A program made the position numbers and the translations under genes. A stretch of 64,000 nucleotides of DNA, taken from NCBI GenBank assembly GCA_900541835.1, contig UQLL01000008.1, positions 16,206 through 80,205 on the forward strand. The letters run 5' to 3'. The DNA is from an uncultured Porphyromonadaceae bacterium (GTDB lineage: Bacteria > Bacteroidota > Bacteroidia > Bacteroidales > Muribaculaceae). This document shows, piece by piece, positions 61,007-64,000 of the stretch; position 1 is the first letter of the stretch, and every line of letters starts with the position of its first letter. The notes under the pieces were generated by a model. The model saw nothing but the letters and a program-made list of their open reading frames with translations. It did no database searches and had not been told where the DNA came from.

Positions 61007-61346
61007 GTTCTTTAATGGGGATAACATCGTATTTATATTGATATCCTTTCTGCCACTTCTTAATCAGAACATTGTCTTTTGGAATTATATCATCAATCCA
61101 AAATCCTTTATTTTCTCCAAGAGGATATTCGACAGTCTTGTTACTTTTGAGAACTACTATAGCTCTATAGCCTATTTTGTCGTAAGGCATAAGTTTTAAT
61201 ACGATCTTTTTTATCTGATATTTTTCAAATGCAGATATTTGCCTGAGTCCTGTTGCAGTCCATTCTGTTGGGAGATATTGATTTTTCCGTTTGAATACTC
61301 TCTTTATACAATTAAAATGTTCATCAGAATTGAAAAAAATAGCCAC
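60990..61346 (-). CDS. unknown basic protein of the AT-rich island
   Basis: 118 residues from a GTG at 61346 (MAIFFNSDEHFNCIKRVFKR). Rich in Lys, Ile and Tyr, with no signal or membrane segment. Strings such as RAIVVLKSNKTVEYPLGENK and FWIDDIIPKDNVLIKKWQKG suggest a small beta-rich fold. Not recognised. Its start overlaps the end of the 36-residue membrane peptide, so the two are translationally coupled. Confidence 0.6.
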   Translation of the reverse strand: MAIFFNSDEHFNCIKRVFKRKNQYLPTEWTATGLRQISAFEKYQIKKIVLKLMPYDKIGYRAIVVLKSNKTVEYPLGENKGFWIDDIIPKDNVLIKKWQKGYQYKYDVIPIKEHEKFS

Positions 61347-61434
61347 GTCGATATGTCATAACCAAAGGTATGACAATAAAGACAATGACATTTATAATTA
61401 GAGCCACTACAAAGCTCGGAGTATCTTCATCCAT
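61324..61434 (-). CDS. 36-residue membrane peptide
   Basis: ATG at 61434 to TGA at 61324-61326. The peptide is MDEDTPSFVVALIINVIVFI, then VIPLVMTYRRGYFFQF: acidic N-terminus, one membrane span, basic C-terminus. It fits tightly into the array and overlaps the next start. Size and layout resemble small membrane toxins or regulators, but no family match is claimed. Confidence 0.45.
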   Translation of the reverse strand: MDEDTPSFVVALIINVIVFIVIPLVMTYRRGYFFQF

Positions 61435-61459
61435 TTTTAGTCAATTTATGTATGTTTAG

Positions 61460-61573
61460 TCAAACGATTTGGTATATTCTCCAAAGCACATATGTTAAGT
61501 CCTGTAGGAAAACTTTCAATTCTATGGCAAATATAATCAATGTGATAGCTATGACAGTCAGAATAAATTTCAT
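61460..61573 (-). CDS. 37-residue membrane peptide
   Basis: ATG at 61573 to TGA at 61460-61462. MKFILTVIAITLIIFAIELK is a membrane span, followed by a short tail VFLQDLTYVLWRIYQIV. A second frame starting 23 bases upstream (MLFENIYEIYSDCHSYH) also runs through the region and would exclude this one; the hydrophobic frame looks more protein-like. Unknown. Confidence 0.35.
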   Translation of the reverse strand: MKFILTVIAITLIIFAIELKVFLQDLTYVLWRIYQIV

Positions 61574-61629
61574 ATATGTTTTCAAATAACATCAACTTTT
61601 TGAATATTAACTGCAACTTCCCCATAATA

Positions 61630-62020
61630 TTACTTTTTTAGCGAGATAATACCTGCTATATTTTCATCGCAGATAGTTCTATCTACATGAAACATAACAG
61701 TGTCAAAGATTTTACGATATTCAACTATACGATTTAATCGTAGTGCATTTTCGGAAAATACCATCAGAGCATACGACCCAGTCACATCCAATATGCTGAA
61801 AAATGGATTGACGAAGATTTGTATATGGTTTAGCAAAAGGAAAAGCACAATCTTTGGTCACTTCTTCATTCTCCGGCACACCATCAAAGAATGTAAGCAC
61901 ATCAGGACTTATCAGATTATGTTTGAATGATTGATTGACCTCAAACATAAATCCGATACCTCCGGTGTACACGAGTTCAGTATCTAATGATAACTTATTA
62001 TTCCTTGTATTCATATCCAT
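61630..62020 (-). pseudogene. unknown gene with a frameshift in the AT-rich island
   Basis: Two reading frames continue one another. The first, from 62020 or 62014 (MNTRNNKLSLDTELVYTGGI), is convincing down to about AFPFAKPYTNL near 61830. The second, ending at 61630, takes over as FVNPFFSILDVTGSYALMVF and ends RTICDENIAGIISLKK. The join lies in an A/T-run-rich stretch (about 61810-61850). Either a recent frameshift killed the gene, or this is a sequencing error or a programmed shift. The predicted whole protein would be about 128 residues. No family recognised. The start overlaps the upstream gene by 23 bases. Confidence 0.55.
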
Positions 62021-62294
62021 AAATTTGACGGAACTTTACTTTTGCTCGTTCTTTAATGATTTCTTCCGGCTCAAATTGAGAATACTCGTCTTCAGAGCGA
62101 AGCTGTCTCATAATTTTATTAAAATGATACCAGTCGTGTAATTTTTGGGCTTCTATTTCATCTTCTGCATTGGTTCGTTCCTCATATCTGCGAAGTCTAT
62201 AATCCAGTCGTTCGATTGTCTTTTTGTCAGACTGCCTTTGTACATAAAGTAAAATCAGTGCTCCAATGGCAATTATTAATAATCCCTCTATCAT
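61998..62294 (-). CDS. single-pass membrane protein with charged coil
   Basis: 98 residues: MIEGLLIIAIGALILLYVQR is a membrane anchor, and the remainder (SDKKTIERLDYRLRRYEERT and on) is a long charged helix likely to form a coiled coil inside the cell. Its ATGA overlaps the stop of the retropepsin-like gene by four bases, so it is made together with the protease and may anchor or regulate it, or be its substrate. Not recognised. Confidence 0.65.
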   Translation of the reverse strand: MIEGLLIIAIGALILLYVQRQSDKKTIERLDYRLRRYEERTNAEDEIEAQKLHDWYHFNKIMRQLRSEDEYSQFEPEEIIKERAKVKFRQIYGYEYKE

Positions 62295-62695
62295 TTATTA
62301 TGTATTGTTAGTTTGTTAAAGTCTATAAGACATTTATTCTCCATAAGAAATGGTATGCCCAAGACGCCATGTATCTGTATGCCTGTTTCCGCCTGTACTT
62401 GGTTTATGGCATCATTTGCTTCAAGGACTACAAATGGTGCTTTATACCTTAAATCATTAAACTGCAAGTCGGTATTTACGATGAAAGAGGATTTGAAAGA
62501 TCCATCAATTCCCATGATGTTTTGGCTTTCAGCAGTCAGTGTGAAATAATCCTTGAAGTGCTGATACACAAAATCAAAGATTACATCATTCGTTGACCCT
62601 GTATCTATCAAGAAACATAGATTTTTGGGATTGTCTGTGGTCAGAATAAGCGGTAACCCAGCCTTTTCTAAACCATAATGTATCGGGTAGTTCAT
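62291..62695 (-). CDS. retropepsin-like aspartic protease, cytosolic
   Basis: 134 residues. The catalytic motif FLIDTGSTNDVIFD (Asp31) and the matching second signature IHGVLGIPFLMENKCLIDFN (about 108-126) are those of single-domain retroviral-type aspartic proteases, which work as dimers. There is no signal peptide or membrane segment. It starts 11 bases after the WG-repeat gene and overlaps the next gene by four bases, so the three are one unit. Bacterial examples are few and mostly uncharacterised; the target is unknown, and the coupled membrane protein is an obvious candidate. Confidence 0.8.
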   Translation of the reverse strand: MNYPIHYGLEKAGLPLILTTDNPKNLCFLIDTGSTNDVIFDFVYQHFKDYFTLTAESQNIMGIDGSFKSSFIVNTDLQFNDLRYKAPFVVLEANDAINQVQAETGIQIHGVLGIPFLMENKCLIDFNKLTIHNK

Positions 62696-62706
62696 CTATT
62701 ATTATT

Positions 62707-63510
62707 TTAGCCAATATTCCAATAGTTACTCTCATCGCCTTCAAAGGCATCAAGCCTTAACTCCTCAACATAGTTGTTATAATCATCATAGGAGTCGTAA
62801 TCTCTTGAATAGTACTGTGTCGGTTTGGTCTTCGCTATGTGTATAGCTTGTTTTACAGGTGTCCTACCAATGTTTTTCTTATTATGGAGTAAGCTGAATA
62901 GTTTACCTGCACTGTTACACACAATAGAGATTACCGGGTCTACCATATAGTTGTCATTGGAAACAATGCCAATATTTGTGCCGAAATGAAAAGATGTGAC
63001 ATTATTGCTTGGATTAACTTTTATAAATATTCTACTTACGTTAAATTCAGCCTTAAACTCATCGATTGTATAAGTTTTAATATACTTAAGTCCGTCTAGG
63101 ATTATATGTTTTTCAGCCGCCCTAAGGTTTATTCTACACTCTTTATCATTCTTATAGGCCTTTAAGTTATCAATATACTGTTCATTGATTGTCCATATAT
63201 TGTCGTATTCAAGTGGTACTACTAATGCGCCTACTGTGTTAATAAGACCCCAATATTCTTTCTCTTCAAGAAATGAATAACCTTTAACTCTGGCATACCC
63301 ACAGGTGAAGTAAGAATCAATCCAAATGTATTTGCCAAAAGGAACAATAGCTCGGTTATGGCGATCAATATATGCATAGTGATAATTTATATCTCTCACA
63401 CAAGCCAATCCACATGAGTAGGGATAGAAATCTCTATATTGTGGAGAAATAATTATAGCTCCACAATCATTTTTTAGTCCGTATAGACCATTTTGCTGAA
63501 ATATCTCCAT
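62707..63510 (-). CDS. WG-repeat protein of the AT-rich island
   Basis: 267 residues from ATG 63510 (MEIFQQNGLYGLKNDCGAII). N-terminal WG-type repeats are visible: NGLYGLKNDCGAIIISPQYR, HYAYIDRHNRAIVPFGKYIW and EYWGLINTVGALVVPLEYDN. The C-terminal half (about 120-267) is unrelated, with an acidic tyrosine-rich tail (YYSRDYDSYDDYNNYVEELR). WG repeats form beta structures often linked to toxin-immunity or surface systems; the role here is unknown. A GTG start at 63528 is possible. It is the first gene of the island array. Confidence 0.75.
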   Translation of the reverse strand: MEIFQQNGLYGLKNDCGAIIISPQYRDFYPYSCGLACVRDINYHYAYIDRHNRAIVPFGKYIWIDSYFTCGYARVKGYSFLEEKEYWGLINTVGALVVPLEYDNIWTINEQYIDNLKAYKNDKECRINLRAAEKHIILDGLKYIKTYTIDEFKAEFNVSRIFIKVNPSNNVTSFHFGTNIGIVSNDNYMVDPVISIVCNSAGKLFSLLHNKKNIGRTPVKQAIHIAKTKPTQYYSRDYDSYDDYNNYVEELRLDAFEGDESNYWNIG

Positions 63511-63533
63511 AAGCTTTTTGGGTGACACAGCAA

Positions 63534-63554
63534 AAAGAAGGTGTAGGCTTCTTT
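63534..63554 (-). terminator. attenuator-type hairpin before the WG-repeat gene
   Basis: In the minus-strand RNA AAAGAAG pairs with CUUCUUU around CCUACAC and runs straight into a U-tract, 24 bases before the ATG at 63510. A longer upstream pairing (see the leader feature) would open it. Confidence 0.55.
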
Positions 63555-63768
63555 ACTTTATCTGCTATTCTGAAGGCATCGCCAAACGCCTGTACCCATG
63601 CAAATAAGAAAAGCCCACACCTGTGGAGGTGCAAGCATTTCCTTTCTACTGCGATGAGTACTCTTATAATTTGGCGATTTTTCAGAATACATCAGGTAAA
63701 AAGTGAAACACTCTTTTCAATATGTCAGTTAATAGTTTTACTTCATTGGCGGTAACATTTTTTGTTCG
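63540..63768 (-). promoter_or_regulatory. structured leader of the island array, possible RNA switch
   Basis: About 250 bases of untranslated leader. Pairing A: 63566-63574 with 63681-63689 and 63579-63586 with 63670-63677 (17 pairs, small internal loop). Pairing B: 63540-63550 with 63611-63621 (11 pairs, one being G-U only if the minus strand is transcribed). B overlaps the attenuator hairpin, and A and B interleave, so they form either a pseudoknot or exclusive states. Function is inferred. Confidence 0.5.
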
Positions 63769-63773
63769 CACTG

Positions 63774-63805
63774 CAAAATTAGTCAATGAACAGGATATAA
63801 ACAAA
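63774..63805 (-). promoter_or_regulatory. promoter of the AT-rich island array
   Basis: On the minus strand TTTG (63802-63805), 20 bases, TAATTTTG (63774-63781): a full consensus match. Predicted start near 63768. Confidence 0.75.
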
Positions 63806-63844
63806 TTTTTAGCCTCGTAATAAAACTTTTATTAAGGACTGACT

Positions 63845-63890
63845 ACACCTGTGCAGATGTGGGCAACCTCCTTATTTGCAATAAAAACTA
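63845..63890. repeat. partial second copy of the leader sequence
   Basis: ACACCTGTGCAGATG followed by GCA, CCTT and TGCAATAA-like strings parallels 63617-63660 (ACACCTGTGGAGGTG, then GCA, CCTT, TGCGATGA). It lies upstream of the island promoter. The rest of 63806-64000 shows no gene. Confidence 0.45.
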
Positions 63891-64000
63891 TTGCTGTCCG
63901 ATAAAACTTTTTGAGGCGGTACAAAATTAGGGCTGGCACCTATTTTGAAGATTCAATAACGAAGTGCAAAATATCGTTCTGAATCCCCCCATATTTTGTT

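Noticed and set aside
63522..63755. Plus-strand frame of 77 codons (MTQQKEGVGFFTLSAILKAS and on)
   Set aside because: It runs through the palindromic leader of the minus-strand array, has no promoter or recognisable domain, and its repeats explain the reading. A conserved element here would still be worth checking at RNA level.
63560..63890. CRISPR-like repetition at the right end
   Set aside because: Only two diverged copies of unequal spacing, with palindromic pairing rather than identical repeats and spacers.

Overview
The window comes from a high-GC member of the Bacteroidales (phylum Bacteroidota). The evidence is the Bacteroidetes promoter signature (-33 TTTG, about 20 bases, -7 TAnnTTTG) in front of many genes, the lack of clear Shine-Dalgarno sites, and lineage-typical families: a DUF4492 gene before cydAB, the HU / tiny basic protein / RNase G trio, DUF4494, BspA-like leucine-rich surface protein, TPR-membrane-HTH regulator, omega-like RNA polymerase subunit and T9SS-like C-termini. 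Family rank cannot be fixed from sequence alone; Muribaculaceae-like or a similar high-GC gut lineage fits.

Layout. 1-1480: start of a complex I operon (nuoA, nuoB, partial nuoC; minus strand) with its promoter. 1759-8765: a very large alpha-2-macroglobulin-like protein, a Spy-like periplasmic protein and an anti-sigma-like membrane protein. 9116-12462: folC, a split chromate transporter, a DJ-1 protein. 12567-14776: apbE and rmuC. 15100-18853: a minus-strand group of Sel1-repeat protein, acidic glycine-zipper protein, secreted caspase and LytTR regulator. 19038-22767: cytochrome bd oxidase and an IMPACT protein. 23028-25304: HU, a 29-residue basic protein missed by size cutoffs, RNase G. 25559-29935: a giant fibronectin/anchor-J surface protein. 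30131-36271: DUF4494, a PLP-binding protein, sugar MFS transporter, transketolase and an OmpA porin with a structured leader. 36859-39653: tRNA-Glu, an RluA-type pseudouridine synthase, a lipoprotein, dtd. 39678-47221: GH2 beta-galactosidase, leucine-rich surface protein, TPR-HTH regulator. 47303-54022: OmpA lipoprotein, patatin-Omp85 protein, omega-like subunit, bamD, PASTA protein, rluD. 54184-59678: pyruvate:ferredoxin oxidoreductase, a membrane protein, a glycosyltransferase. 59686-60646: an IS982-family element.

From about 60650 to 64000 the composition changes abruptly to AT-rich DNA. This island is one minus-strand array: WG-repeat protein, retropepsin-like aspartic protease, and a run of small membrane and unknown proteins, one of them frameshifted. 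A strong promoter at 63774-63805 drives it through a leader of about 250 bases with a hairpin-plus-U-tract attenuator candidate and a mutually exclusive long-range pairing. This is the best candidate for an undescribed system in the window. A second candidate is the caspase group, where both the caspase and the neighbouring acidic protein carry calcium-binding-type loops.

The chromosome part is scattered with three families of short repeats: a palindromic GTAGGGACGCAC element, long inverted repeats built from GAGAGTTGAG-type units, and a fixed 26-base element with the core CCGCTTCAGCG that sits just before start codons. Copies of the first two families have landed in frame inside protein-coding genes.
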